Shown here: one piece after another, positions 1-8,440 of the stretch | How positions within the stretch are numbered: the first letter of the stretch is position 1 | Layout: each line of letters opens with the position of its first letter | From: QHXQ01 sp038322995 | GTDB lineage: Bacteria; Acidobacteriota; Blastocatellia; Pyrinomonadales; Pyrinomonadaceae | Reading direction: 5' to 3' | NCBI GenBank assembly: GCA_038322995.1 | Contig: JBBQGM010000013.1 | Span: 1-64,000, forward strand | DNA length: 64,000 nt | Translations under genes and position numbers: made by a program | The notes under the pieces: generated by a model | Told to the model about the DNA's origin: nothing | Seen by the model: the letters and a program-made list of their open reading frames with translations, nothing else | The model's database searches: none

Positions 1-1385
1 AGTATAATCAAGGCAGCGCCTTCAGAGTCCTCAGCGACATCGGCAGCGTCCCCTACGACACCTACACGCACGTCGCCCTGACTTACGGCGGCTCAGTCAA
101 TCGCCTCTACCTCAACGGCAATCTGGTGGCGACGAGCGGCGGCCACACCGAGACGTTCAACAACCCGCTCCAGCTAGGTCATTCGTTCAACAACTTCAAC
201 GCCCGCTTCGGCGGGCAGATCGATGAAGTCGAAATCTTCAGCCGCGCGTTGTCGCAGACCGAGATTCGCGGCATCGTCAACGCCGACACTGTAGGTAAGT
301 GCAAACCGGGCGCTTGCCCCATCATCACCCTCAACCCTTCGTCGCTGCCGAACGGCGCGGTCGGCTCGCCCTACAACCAGACCATCACGGCCAGCGGCGG
401 CACAGGCCCCTACACCTTCTCAGTCAGCGGCTCGCTGCCGCCGGGTCTGACGCTCAACTCGGCAACGGGTGGAATCTCCGGCACACCTGCGCAGGCCGGC
501 ACCTTCAACTTCACCATCACTGCCACCGACTCGAACAATTTCTGCACCGGCAGTCGTGCCTACTCAATCACGATTGACGCCGCGCCGACGCCAACACCAA
601 CACCAACACCAACTCCTACGCCGACGCCGACGCCTGTCATCGTCGCCGCCGGCTCAGCCATCGTCAACGAGAGTTGCCCGCCCGCCAACGGCGCGATTGA
701 TCCGGGTGAAACCGATACCGTCAACCTGAGGTTGATGAACACGGGCGGGGCTAGTACCAACAATCTCGTGGCCACCTTGCAACCCAACGCCAACGTGCTC
801 GCGCCTTCGGAGAAGCAAAGCTATGGCGCTATCGCTCCGGGCGATATGGCCGGACGCAACTTCACGTTCACCGCCAGCGGCAGCAGCGGTAGTGCTATCA
901 CCCTCACGCTGCAACTACAGGATGGCGCGAACAACCTCGGTGCCGTCACTTACACGTTCGTGTTGGGGAACAACACGGCCTGTGCGGGCGCACCGCGCAT
1001 CAGCACCTCGACGGCGCTCTCGTGCAACGGCAACAACGAGGTCGCCACCATCACGATCACCAATAGCGGCACCGGCACCGCCAACAACGTCGTGTTGACC
1101 ACCGCCACGCTCGGCGGCATCAGCGGCACGCCGCTGCCGCTGACCGTCGGCACGCTCGCGCCGGGCGCTTCGTCCGTCAAGGTCGTGACCTTCAGCGGCG
1201 CGCCCAGTGGCATAACGACGCTGCAAGTCGGCGGCACGTTCACCGGCGGCACCTATACCAGCAACCGTAAGGTGAACGCACCCGCGTGCAGCACGGGTCT
1301 GCTGACCCCAACGCTGCCCTACCTGCCATCGCTTCCAGCTTTGCTGGCGGCGGTGGTTTCCCCCTCAGGCCTGACGGGCCGCTAA
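1..1385 (+). CDS. Secreted LamG / Ig-like repeat protein, 3' part (5' end outside window)
   Basis: The reading frame is open from base 3, so the gene starts upstream of the window. The visible ~460 residues begin inside a concanavalin-like LamG domain (pattern LYLNGNLV then IDEVEIFSRALSQTEI). A putative Ig domain follows (LPPGLTLNSATGGISGTP), then a Pro-Thr repeat linker at about 585-635, then two CARDB-like repeats (NESCPPANGAIDPGET; then ITITNSGTGTANNV). The C-terminus is Pro/Leu-rich and hydrophobic. The PEP-CTERM gene begins 21 bases after the stop. The last ~410 bases nearly match the end of the gene at 14281-17334. This looks like a cell-surface or matrix protein. No catalytic motif is visible and the function is unknown. 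Confidence 0.8.
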   Translation, partial: YNQGSAFRVLSDIGSVPYDTYTHVALTYGGSVNRLYLNGNLVATSGGHTETFNNPLQLGHSFNNFNARFGGQIDEVEIFSRALSQTEIRGIVNADTVGKCKPGACPIITLNPSSLPNGAVGSPYNQTITASGGTGPYTFSVSGSLPPGLTLNSATGGISGTPAQAGTFNFTITATDSNNFCTGSRAYSITIDAAPTPTPTPTPTPTPTPTPVIVAAGSAIVNESCPPANGAIDPGETDTVNLRLMNTGGASTNNLVATLQPNANVLAPSEKQSYGAIAPGDMAGRNFTFTASGSSGSAITLTLQLQDGANNLGAVTYTFVLGNNTACAGAPRISTSTALSCNGNNEVATITITNSGTGTANNVVLTTATLGGISGTPLPLTVGTLAPGASSVKVVTFSGAPSGITTLQVGGTFTGGTYTSNRKVNAPACSTGLLTPTLPYLPSLPALLAAVVSPSGLTGR

Positions 1386-1405
1386 CCAAAGGAGTAAGAC
1401 AACCA

Positions 1406-1930
1406 ATGAGATGCAAACACTTGATGCTCGCGCTGGTGGCGGTCGCCGCCCTGGCCCTCGTACCGTCGTCGGCCCGTGCTGACAACGTCAGTTTCGCGTT
1501 CACGCCGAACACGTACACGGCGGCGGCCGGTTCGGTCGTGACCTTGATGGGCACGTTCCAGAACGGGGCGGGGGCCATCACGTTCAGCGGCTACAGCGCC
1601 AGCTTGCAAGCGGGGCTGTCGCTGTCGGGGGCGACGCAGCCGTTCGACGCCTTGGTCGGGCTGAGCAGCAATCAGACGCTCGGGCCGGTCGCGTTGTTCA
1701 ACGTGCTGATTGCGCCGGGCACGGCTAATGGGACGGTGTTCACGTTCGCCTTCAACCAGTTCCTGATTTTCTATGACCCGACGACGCCGGGGAGTCCGGA
1801 CGAAGCGGCGGCGAACTTCTCCATCGTGGTACGGAATCAGGCACCGGGCGTGCCGGAGCCGACGACGATGGTGTTGTTGGGGACGGGCTTAGCGGGCGCG
1901 GCGCTGGCCAAGCGGCGCAGACGCTGCTAA
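1406..1930 (+). CDS. PEP-CTERM sorting domain protein (copy 1)
   Basis: A 174-residue exported protein. ATG at 1406 follows an AAGGAG ribosome site at 1388-1393. The signal peptide is MRCKHLMLALVAVAALALVP and probably ends SARA. The mature part is Ser/Thr/Gly/Ala-rich with no known enzyme motif. The C-terminus is a classic PEP-CTERM tag: VPEPTTMVLLGTGLAGAALA, then RRRR. In this family the tag is recognised by an exosortase for surface or exopolysaccharide-matrix delivery. The gene is the downstream partner of the preceding large secreted protein, and the pair recurs at 14281-17906 with about 95% nucleotide identity over much of its length. A longer reading from 1286 overlaps the upstream gene and is unlikely. 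Confidence 0.85.
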   Translation: MRCKHLMLALVAVAALALVPSSARADNVSFAFTPNTYTAAAGSVVTLMGTFQNGAGAITFSGYSASLQAGLSLSGATQPFDALVGLSSNQTLGPVALFNVLIAPGTANGTVFTFAFNQFLIFYDPTTPGSPDEAAANFSIVVRNQAPGVPEPTTMVLLGTGLAGAALAKRRRRC

Positions 1931-1944
1931 GCGTTGTGACTTTA

Positions 1945-2196
1945 ACCACGCTCGGCCGCGCCCGCCACGACCGTCTTCATCAGCGACAACAACAGTGCGG
2001 CGAACGTGGCGAATCCCATTGACTTGGCGCTGTTCTTCGTCCAGATGCATTACCTTACTTCTTCAATCATACGGACGAGTCGGCGGGCTTCAACGATTGG
2101 CTCACCTACTTGAACGCGCATCCGACCGATTACCGCACGATGGTCAATGGCTTCGTCAACTCCATCGAATATCGCAAACGCTTTGGCAAACCGTAG
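1945..2196 (+). pseudogene. Remnant of a Calx-beta/DUF4214 protein
   Basis: Two frames together read like the start of a DUF4214 domain. The first gives VFISDNNSAANVANPIDLAL then FFVQMHYL. After a frame change near 2055-2060 the second gives FFNHTDESAGFNDWLTYLN and later FVNSIEYRKRFG, ending in TAG at 2194-2196. In acidobacterial secreted proteins a Calx-beta end (ITDN-type) commonly precedes DUF4214. No start codon, ribosome site or full domain is present. I read this as the decayed 3' end of a larger gene left next to the duplicated PEP-CTERM gene. Confidence 0.55.
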
Positions 2197-2231
2197 TGAA
2201 GAACTCACGATAGAAATGTTCAGCCAGCGCT

Positions 2232-2285
2232 GCGTAGGCGGTGGCGGAGAGACCGGGTAAGCGGCCTTTCCGCCACCGCCTACGC
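2232..2285 (+). terminator. Perfect 16-bp hairpin
   Basis: The arms GCGTAGGCGGTGGCGG (2232-2247) and their exact complement (2270-2285) flank a 22-base loop. There is no clear T-tract. It lies between the DUF4214 remnant and the next gene and probably ends transcription from the left. Confidence 0.5.
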
Positions 2286-2471
2286 GGTGCTGACTTACCG
2301 CCCGCCGGCCGGCTGTTCCTCCCGGCCTTGACCCGCCCTGCCCGAGTCGCAACAGGAAATCAACCCGCGCCCGAAAAAATCTTCGCCCGCCCTGTCAGTT
2401 TCCGTCGCCCGGTCTCGCGTATGTGGGCAGAGGCAAAAGTCAGTACCGCAGCAACTCAGGAGATGAAGACC

Positions 2472-3965
2472 ATGTTTAAGCTCACCATATTCGGACATGT
2501 GCTCGCAGCCGTGCTGCTGCTCATGGCCTGTACAGCGACGGTCGCACAGAACTGGACTAGCCACCAGGACCCGCTCGGTTTTTCCATCGAGCTACCGACA
2601 GACTGGCAGGTGCGAAACGAGGCGGGGCGCGTCACGGTCGCCGGGCCCAACATGGCGCGTGTGACGATCATGCCGCTCCGGCTCGAAGGGCAGCTTGACA
2701 CGCGGCGCGCACAGGGCGTGCTGGTGGGTCTCTCCGGTCAGCTTTGGCCACAGCAGCGCTGGGGCATGCCGCAGAGCGGTTGGCAGTTCGGTGCGAACGG
2801 AGTGCGAGCCGTCGGGACGGATGAGCGCGCGCTTCGGGAGACGACCGCGCTCTGGTGGGCGAACACGCCGCAGGGCGCAAGCCTCTTCTTCTACGCGGTC
2901 GCCGGACAGCCCGCGCACTTTCAAGCGCTTGAGCCTGTCTTCGCGCGCATCCTGAGCAGCTTCCGCGTGACGCAGGCCGGCAACGGCGGCAGCGGCGGCC
3001 GCCCCGGCGCTTTTGATCCTCTGGCCGGGTTGCGGTTTGGACGCTGGATTGACCCGACCGAGCGCGCTTTCAGCGCCGAAGTGCCCGCGGACTGGCGCGT
3101 GTATGGGGGCATCCGCCGCCTCAGCCCCACGCGCCGGGTCGATGAAATCGTCGCGCAGTCGCCGGACGGTCAGGTGCTGGTGCGCAGCGGAGATGTCAAC
3201 GTGCCCACGCAATACGTCGAGCCAAACGCGACCTTGATTAGTTTGGGGAGCCGCGTCGGGCAGATGGTCGCAGGCGGCTATTTGATGATCCCCTTCATGC
3301 CGGGGGTGGCCTTTGCGAGCAACTACGTCGAGATGACTGCGGGGCGAAGCTGCGGCAACCTCCGGTGGCTGCGCCAGACGGATCGGGCCGACTATGTCCG
3401 GACTCTGGCCGCACAGGGGCTTCTGCTCCAGGGCAATCACTACACGGCGGGCGAGGTGATTTATACCTGTCAGGCCAACGATCAGACTTATGTGGGCTAC
3501 GTGTTCGCGGAAACCTCCCTGAATCCCAATCCGGGCGTCGGAAATGTCTGGAGTCTGCAACGACTCTACGGCTTCAGCGCGCCCGTCAATCGCGCCACGC
3601 AGGCGGACGCCGTCCTGCAAAGGATGCAGGCTACCTTCAGCATCAACCCGCAATGGTGGGCCGCCGAGGTGGGCGGCGACGCGCGGATCGCGGAGAATTT
3701 CCGGCGCTATCGTGAATTCTCCGCGAACCTCCAACAGCAGACGCAAGCCGAGCGTTGGGCTGCGTGGGAGCGCCGCACCGAGCAGGTGGGCGACATCTTG
3801 CAGAACGTAACGCGCGTCGTTGACCCGCAGACCGGTCAGCCCTACAAAGTGCAGGGCGGCAGCAACTACTACTGGCTCGACCCGACCCGCGACGTGATCG
3901 CCGGCACCAACATCCCCTACAAACCGACGTGGGACTTCAGGGAATTGGTTCAGACCTACCGTTGA
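2472..3965 (+). CDS. Secreted hypothetical protein, 497 aa
   Basis: I chose ATG 2472 because AGGAG at 2458-2462 sits 9 bases upstream; ATG 2463 would touch it. A signal peptide is clear (MFKLTIFGHVLAAVLLLMAC, cleavage near TVAQ), and the Cys suggests a possible lipoprotein. Two tandem domains of PsbP/DcrB-like appearance follow. The first starts HQDPLGFSIELPTDWQV, and the second, near residue 190, has FSAEVPADWRVYGG. Both carry the 'polypeptide then xxP.DW' pattern of that fold. The last ~130 residues are polar, Gln/Trp-rich and probably helical. I cannot assign a function. The gene stands alone on its strand before a small zinc-knuckle gene. Confidence 0.7.
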   Translation: MFKLTIFGHVLAAVLLLMACTATVAQNWTSHQDPLGFSIELPTDWQVRNEAGRVTVAGPNMARVTIMPLRLEGQLDTRRAQGVLVGLSGQLWPQQRWGMPQSGWQFGANGVRAVGTDERALRETTALWWANTPQGASLFFYAVAGQPAHFQALEPVFARILSSFRVTQAGNGGSGGRPGAFDPLAGLRFGRWIDPTERAFSAEVPADWRVYGGIRRLSPTRRVDEIVAQSPDGQVLVRSGDVNVPTQYVEPNATLISLGSRVGQMVAGGYLMIPFMPGVAFASNYVEMTAGRSCGNLRWLRQTDRADYVRTLAAQGLLLQGNHYTAGEVIYTCQANDQTYVGYVFAETSLNPNPGVGNVWSLQRLYGFSAPVNRATQADAVLQRMQATFSINPQWWAAEVGGDARIAENFRRYREFSANLQQQTQAERWAAWERRTEQVGDILQNVTRVVDPQTGQPYKVQGGSNYYWLDPTRDVIAGTNIPYKPTWDFRELVQTYR

Positions 3966-4045
3966 CGCGAAAAAACCAGGCGAGCCATCTGACAACTCCG
4001 GCGCTGACTCGCCCTCATCGCCTTTTTAAGGAGGCACAAAACAAA

Positions 4046-4225
4046 ATGAAAAGTCGCAACTTAGCCGATCTAGCAGTATTGGAATACCCCACCAACCCAA
4101 TCGCAGGAGAGAAGTGTGATAAGTGCGAGGGCAATGGTCTGTGCCATGTTTGTGGCGGCACAGGCGTTTACATGGTTGCGCAGGAGTTTGTGGCAGTAAT
4201 AGGCCACGAACCGACAAGAAAGTAA
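4046..4225 (+). CDS. Small DnaJ-type zinc-knuckle protein, 59 aa
   Basis: ATG 4046 has a strong AAGGAGG site at 4028-4034. The 59-residue product contains CDKCEGNGLCHVCGGTG, two CxxCxGxG units like one zinc-binding half of the DnaJ cysteine-rich domain. No J domain or substrate-binding part is present. Such mini-proteins may act as redox or chaperone accessories, but nothing here shows the role. The codon pattern and ribosome site support a real gene. Confidence 0.6.
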   Translation: MKSRNLADLAVLEYPTNPIAGEKCDKCEGNGLCHVCGGTGVYMVAQEFVAVIGHEPTRK

Positions 4226-4653
4226 GCAACTTCAAAGGCGGCTCTGAGCTAACGTGGAGGCAGCCATGCAGCGGCCAACGCGCCGGGGCAGAAGTCAAAA
4301 GCGGTGTGCGTGCAATCCGCGCCCACACCATGATGCAGCCGCGCGTACTAAGCAAGGCTGAGAAAACCACAAAGACATAAAGGTCACAAGGAAAGCTTGC
4401 AATCCTTGTGACCTTTATGTCTTTGTGGTGAGGTTTGTTAGCTGCTCTTAAAGCCGCGCCGCTCTTTCGTCGCCCCACCTTAGCGAACGCGCGCCCGCGC
4501 GTTACTTGACCACACATGCGCAGATGATAGTGGGCGGGCTTTGCTGTATGCTGCCCCCTACCGGCTTAATTATTTCGACATGATGCCACGCAAGCGCGAA
4601 CCACATCGCTTGCTGGCAAACCACTAACGACGCAAATGAAACAGGGGGCTTCA
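4226..4653. other. Intergenic region before the catalase gene
   Basis: No coding frame in this stretch is convincing. It contains the long perfect hairpin at 4366-4429. The catalase promoter probably lies at about 4500-4600, but I could not fix a -35/-10 pair. Confidence 0.4.
4366..4429. repeat. 27-bp perfect inverted repeat made of short tandem words
   Basis: Arm 4366-4392 reads ACCACAAAGACATAAAGG then TCACAAGGA. Arm 4403-4429 is its exact reverse complement, with a 10-base loop. The arm is built from degenerate CACAAAG/CATAAAGG/CACAAGG words. It is the clearest member of a hairpin family seen throughout the window. Confidence 0.85.
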
Positions 4654-6852
4654 ATGGCTAAGGGCAGACAGAAAAAGACGGGCGCGATGGTAAACGAGAA
4701 GATCAATGATCTCGCCAGCGATACGGAAAACGGCGCGGGTGAATTTCTCACGACCAATCAGGGCGTGCGCGTCAACGACAACCAGAACTCGCTCAAAGCG
4801 GGCGAGCGCGGCGCGACGCTCTTAGAGGATTTCATCCTGCGCGAGAAGATCACGCACTTCGATCACGAGCGCATCCCTGAGCGCATCGTCCACGCGCGCG
4901 GCGCGGCGGCACACGGGTTCTTTCAAGTCTATGAATCGCAAGCTGAACTGACAAAGGCTAACTTTCTGCAAGACCCGCAGGTCAAGACGCCCGTCTTCGT
5001 GCGCTTCTCAACCGTCGCTGGCTCGCGCGGCTCAACCGATCTCGCACGCGATGTGCGTGGCTTCGCCGTCAAGTTCTATACGCAAGAAGGCGTCTATGAT
5101 CTGGTCGGCAACAACATGCCCGTCTTCTTTATTCAAGACGCGATCAAATTTCCTGATCTGATCCACGCCGTCAAGCCTGAACAGCACAACGAGATTCCGC
5201 AGGCGGCCAGCGCGCACGACACGTTCTGGGACTTCATCTCGCTCATGCCCGAAGCAATGCACATGATTATGTGGGTGATGTCGGATCGCGCTATCCCGCG
5301 CAGCTATCGCATGATAGAAGGCTTCGGCGTCCACACCTTTCGCTTCATCAACGCAGCGGGCAAAGCGCGCTTCGTGAAGTTTCACTGGAAGCCGCTACTC
5401 GGCGTCCATTCGGTCGTCTGGAACGAGGCGCTCAAGATTTCCGGCAACGACCCTGATTTCCACCGGCGCGATCTGTGGGAAGCGATTGAGCATGGCGACT
5501 ATCCCGAATGGGAATTCGGCGTGCAGATCGTGGAGGAGAAAGACGAGCATAAGTTCGACTTCGACTTGCTCGACCCGACCAAGATCATTCCCGAAGAAGT
5601 CGTGCCCGTGCAACGGATCGGCAAGTTGACGCTCAATCGCAATCCCGACAACTTCTTCGCGGAGACGGAGCAGGTTGCTTTTCACCCCGGCCACATCGTG
5701 CCCGGTATTGATTTCACCAACGACCCGCTGTTGCAAGGACGGCTGTTCTCTTACACCGACACGCAACTGTCGCGGCTGGGCAGTCCGAACTTTCACGAGA
5801 TTCCGATCAATCGCTCGCTCGCGCCCGTGCATAACAATCAGCGCGACGGGCACATGCGCCAGACAATCAATCAAGGGCGCGTCGCGTATGAACCGAACAC
5901 GCTCGGCGGCGGGTGCCCGATGCAAGCGGGCCGCGACATGGGTGGCTTCACGAGTTATGCCGAGAAGCTTGACGCGCGCAAAGTGCGCGCCCGCAGCGCG
6001 AGTTTCTTCGATCACTTCAGTCAGGCGACGCTGTTCTTCAACAGTCAGTCCGCGCCGGAGCAAGCGCACATCGTCAAGGCGCTGCGCTTCGAGTTGGGCA
6101 AGGTGGAGACGCTCGCCATCAGAGAACGCATGCTTTATCTGTTGGCGCAGGTGGATAAGACGCTGGCGCAGAATGTGGCGGCCGGCCTCGGCATGAGCGT
6201 GCCCAATAAACTCGACACGCCTTTGAACATGAGCATCCCGGCAGACGGCGACCCTAAGAAGTTTCAGCCGAAGCGCGGCAACAAAGAGGTGGGCACGTCG
6301 CCCGCACTCAGCATGGCAAATACCGTTAAGGACTCGATCAAGACGCGCAAGATCGCTGTACTTGTTGCCGACGGCTTCGACGATGTTGCGCTCGCGGGCA
6401 TGACGAAGGCCTTAACGGCCGCCGGCGCGATGGTGAAGATCGTTGCGCCCCGACTCGGCCAACTCAAAGGGGCAAACGGCACGGAGATCAAGATTGATTT
6501 CAGCTTGCTCACCACGGCCTCAGTCCTGTTCGACGCCGTCTATGTGCCCGGCGGTGACAGGAGCGTCGCCGCGCTCAAGCTGGAACCAGATGCGCTCCAC
6601 TTCGTCAACGAAGCGTACAAACACTGCAAGGCGATTGCCGCCACGGGCGCAGGCGTCGAATTGCTGGCCGCTTCATCTGTGGGTGAGCCGCCGGTTACAG
6701 GAACGCAGGCGGAAGGGAAGCAAGTCGTCGTTAACGAAGGGGTCGTCAGCAGTCGTGCTGCCCGGCCCGAGCAAGTGGCCACGAAATTTATTAACGCCAT
6801 CGCGCAGCATCGCCACTGGGAGCGCGAACCGAAAGATCAAGTGCCGGCTTAA
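4654..6852 (+). CDS. katE: Large-subunit catalase with C-terminal PfpI/DJ-1-like domain
   Basis: Decomposes hydrogen peroxide to water and oxygen using haem. ATG 4654 is preferred over 4636 because AGGGGG lies 5 bases upstream. The product is about 732 residues, typical of clade II (HPII-type) enzymes. Visible residues are the distal His in IVHARGAAAHG (about residue 80), the distal Asn in DLVGNNMPVFFIQDA (about 153) and the proximal Tyr in RLFSYTDTQLSRLG (about 367). From about residue 565 comes the extra flavodoxin-like domain (KIAVLVADGFDDVALAGM) found only in large-subunit catalases. A long hairpin terminator follows the stop. The gene is probably monocistronic and cytoplasmic. Confidence 0.95.
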   Translation: MAKGRQKKTGAMVNEKINDLASDTENGAGEFLTTNQGVRVNDNQNSLKAGERGATLLEDFILREKITHFDHERIPERIVHARGAAAHGFFQVYESQAELTKANFLQDPQVKTPVFVRFSTVAGSRGSTDLARDVRGFAVKFYTQEGVYDLVGNNMPVFFIQDAIKFPDLIHAVKPEQHNEIPQAASAHDTFWDFISLMPEAMHMIMWVMSDRAIPRSYRMIEGFGVHTFRFINAAGKARFVKFHWKPLLGVHSVVWNEALKISGNDPDFHRRDLWEAIEHGDYPEWEFGVQIVEEKDEHKFDFDLLDPTKIIPEEVVPVQRIGKLTLNRNPDNFFAETEQVAFHPGHIVPGIDFTNDPLLQGRLFSYTDTQLSRLGSPNFHEIPINRSLAPVHNNQRDGHMRQTINQGRVAYEPNTLGGGCPMQAGRDMGGFTSYAEKLDARKVRARSASFFDHFSQATLFFNSQSAPEQAHIVKALRFELGKVETLAIRERMLYLLAQVDKTLAQNVAAGLGMSVPNKLDTPLNMSIPADGDPKKFQPKRGNKEVGTSPALSMANTVKDSIKTRKIAVLVADGFDDVALAGMTKALTAAGAMVKIVAPRLGQLKGANGTEIKIDFSLLTTASVLFDAVYVPGGDRSVAALKLEPDALHFVNEAYKHCKAIAATGAGVELLAASSVGEPPVTGTQAEGKQVVVNEGVVSSRAARPEQVATKFINAIAQHRHWEREPKDQVPA

Positions 6853-6854
6853 CA

Positions 6855-6918
6855 CGCTTGCGGGTGGAATGGCGGCCGGCGGGCATCTACCCGTCGGCCG
6901 CCATTCCGCCCGCAAGCG
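6855..6918 (+). terminator. Long hairpin terminator after katE
   Basis: The arms at 6855-6883 and 6891-6918 pair almost perfectly over 28 bases (two G-T wobbles) around a 7-base loop. The hairpin starts right after the katE stop and faces the end of the convergent gene at 6936, so it may serve both. Confidence 0.75.
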
Positions 6919-6935
6919 ACTTTGCTAACCAGCGA

Positions 6936-7788
6936 CTACTTAGCGAAGTTCGCCTGTCCCTTCGTGTCTTTGTTGACGATGACGCTACAGGTCAAGGCAG
7001 TGCCGGCGCAATCGCCAGTCCAGTTGACGAAATGAAAGCCGGCCGGCGCGGCCGCCGTGAGCGCGACCGCCGTCCCTTGGGTGACCTTGGTCGAATAGGT
7101 CTTGCCGCAATCAATTCCTGCCGCCGCACCCGTGACCGTGCCCGATCCGCTGCGTGCAATCGACAGCGTGAACTGCTGAGGGGGTGCCACCACCACCACC
7201 ACCGCCGCCGGTCGGGGGCGCGGCAAACGTCGCCGTGACGTTCAAGCTATCGGCCACGGTCACGGTGCAGGTCAGTTGCGCGCCGGTGCATGCGCCGCTC
7301 CAACCGGCAAAGATTGATTTGCTATCGGGCTTGGCCGTCAGCGTCACCACCGTCCCGCGATCATACCCGGCCGCGCATTTGCTGCCGCAGCTAATTAACC
7401 TATCGGTGGACGACACAGTGCCGCCGCCAACGCCGGCCTTGGCGACTGTCACCGCTGGCACGACCACATTCGCTGCCGTCATCTGCGCGCCGATAAACTC
7501 GCCCACCTCGCCATCGGCCGGGGCGTTGCACAACCCCTCGACACAGAGCGCTTCGGGCGTGACCGGATCATACGCGCCGGTGAAGCGGTAGCTCTCATGA
7601 CGACGCAGCACCGAACGTGTGTTGAGGTTCAAACTCCCCTGATTGCGCCATCGTTGCCGGCCATTTGCGTTTCTGTTGCTGGCCGGCTCGGCCTGCACGA
7701 TCTCCCCTGCGACCGCCGCTTGCGCCGCATCCTGCGGCACGATGGCGTTGTCGCTGATCAACTCTTCCAATGCAACCTCGCGCGCCAT
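6936..7788 (-). pseudogene. InlB-type repeat protein, frameshifted in a G5 run
   Basis: Read from ATG 7788 (MAREVALEELISDN), the protein has a polar N-terminal part, then a repeat near VAKAGVGGGTVSS with the pattern GT.VTLTA then FAGWSGACTGAQLTCTVTV. A poly-Gly linker follows. Just after it the frame is lost in the homopolymer at 7180-7184. In the neighbouring frame the sequence continues as PQQFTLSIARSGSGTV, a second complete repeat (FHFVNWTGDCAGTALTCSVIV), ending at 6936. Both repeats are the divergent InlB B-repeat seen in surface proteins. No signal peptide is seen, so the N-terminus may also be lost. A sequencing error in the homopolymer is a real alternative to a true pseudogene. Confidence 0.65.
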
Positions 7789-7894
7789 TAGTCCCGTATG
7801 AATCGCTCTGTGGTGTGTCCCGGTGCGGTCGGTTATGCTGCGAGGTGCGCGGTGGGCGCGTGCATTTGTTAATTCAGGGGGGCGACGAACAAAG

Positions 7895-8440
7895 ATGAAG
7901 CAGTGTGGTGTGTGTGGCAAAGAGTATGCGGCGGATGCGCGTTTCTGCGGGGAGGATGGGACGCCGTTGAGCGAGGCTAATCCGACGCCGGGTGGGCCGG
8001 AAGCCTCCGCGTTCGAGGCGTTGGCGCGTAACTCGCGGCTGAGCAATGGCGCGCGGGCGGAACTGGATGTGTTGTGGGGCGCGACCTATCGGCTGCCGTC
8101 GTGGCTGTTTCTCTCACGCGGCGACAGTATGTTGCCGATTGTGTGCCCGATTGACGGGCGCAGTTCGGTCATGGCTTTTACCGATCATCATGCGGTGCAG
8201 CGTTTCGTCAAGTTGCAGCAGTATGGCCCGGATGACGACATCGCGACGATGGTGCTGAGCATCGAGGGCGCGTCCGAGATGTTGTTGGGTTTGCGCGCAC
8301 GCGGGGTCGAGACATTATTGTTCAATCACGGCGGCGAAGGCTACTCGCTGCCGCTCGCCAACCTGCCCGGCCTCTACCATTATTTCAAGGGGCGCGAGTT
8401 GCCTTGCATCGAGCGCGTCCAACACAATGACCGAGTCTAA
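7895..8440 (+). CDS. Zinc-ribbon plus SseB-like domain protein, 181 aa
   Basis: ATG 7895 follows a G-rich site (GGGGGGC). Residues 1-22 form a short zinc ribbon (MKQCGVCGKEY, then FCGEDG). After an acidic/Gly linker comes a domain resembling the SseB N-terminal fold: WLFLSRGDSMLPIVCPIDGR, MAFTDHHAVQRFV, then a C-terminal GYSLPLANLPGLYHYF. The role is unknown; it is probably cytoplasmic. Its stop codon overlaps the stop of the convergent caspase gene (TAA 8438-8440, opposite stop 8437-8439), leaving no room for an intergenic terminator. Confidence 0.65.
   Translation: MKQCGVCGKEYAADARFCGEDGTPLSEANPTPGGPEASAFEALARNSRLSNGARAELDVLWGATYRLPSWLFLSRGDSMLPIVCPIDGRSSVMAFTDHHAVQRFVKLQQYGPDDDIATMVLSIEGASEMLLGLRARGVETLLFNHGGEGYSLPLANLPGLYHYFKGRELPCIERVQHNDRV

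Noticed and set aside
585..635. Tandem ACACCA/CGACGC repeat
   Set aside because: It is the coding sequence of a Pro-Thr linker in the secreted protein, not an independent repeat element.
2592..3995. 467-codon antisense frame opposite the secreted hypothetical gene
   Set aside because: No ribosome site, low-complexity Arg/Pro/His-rich product and full overlap with a gene that has a signal peptide and good start; a GC-rich shadow.
4506..4533. TTGACC-based promoter for katE
   Set aside because: No acceptable -10 box at the right distance.
7111..7226. Second possible selenocysteine or recoding event in the InlB-repeat gene
   Set aside because: The break is a frame change in a G-run, not an in-frame TGA, and there is no slippage stimulator structure that I can see.
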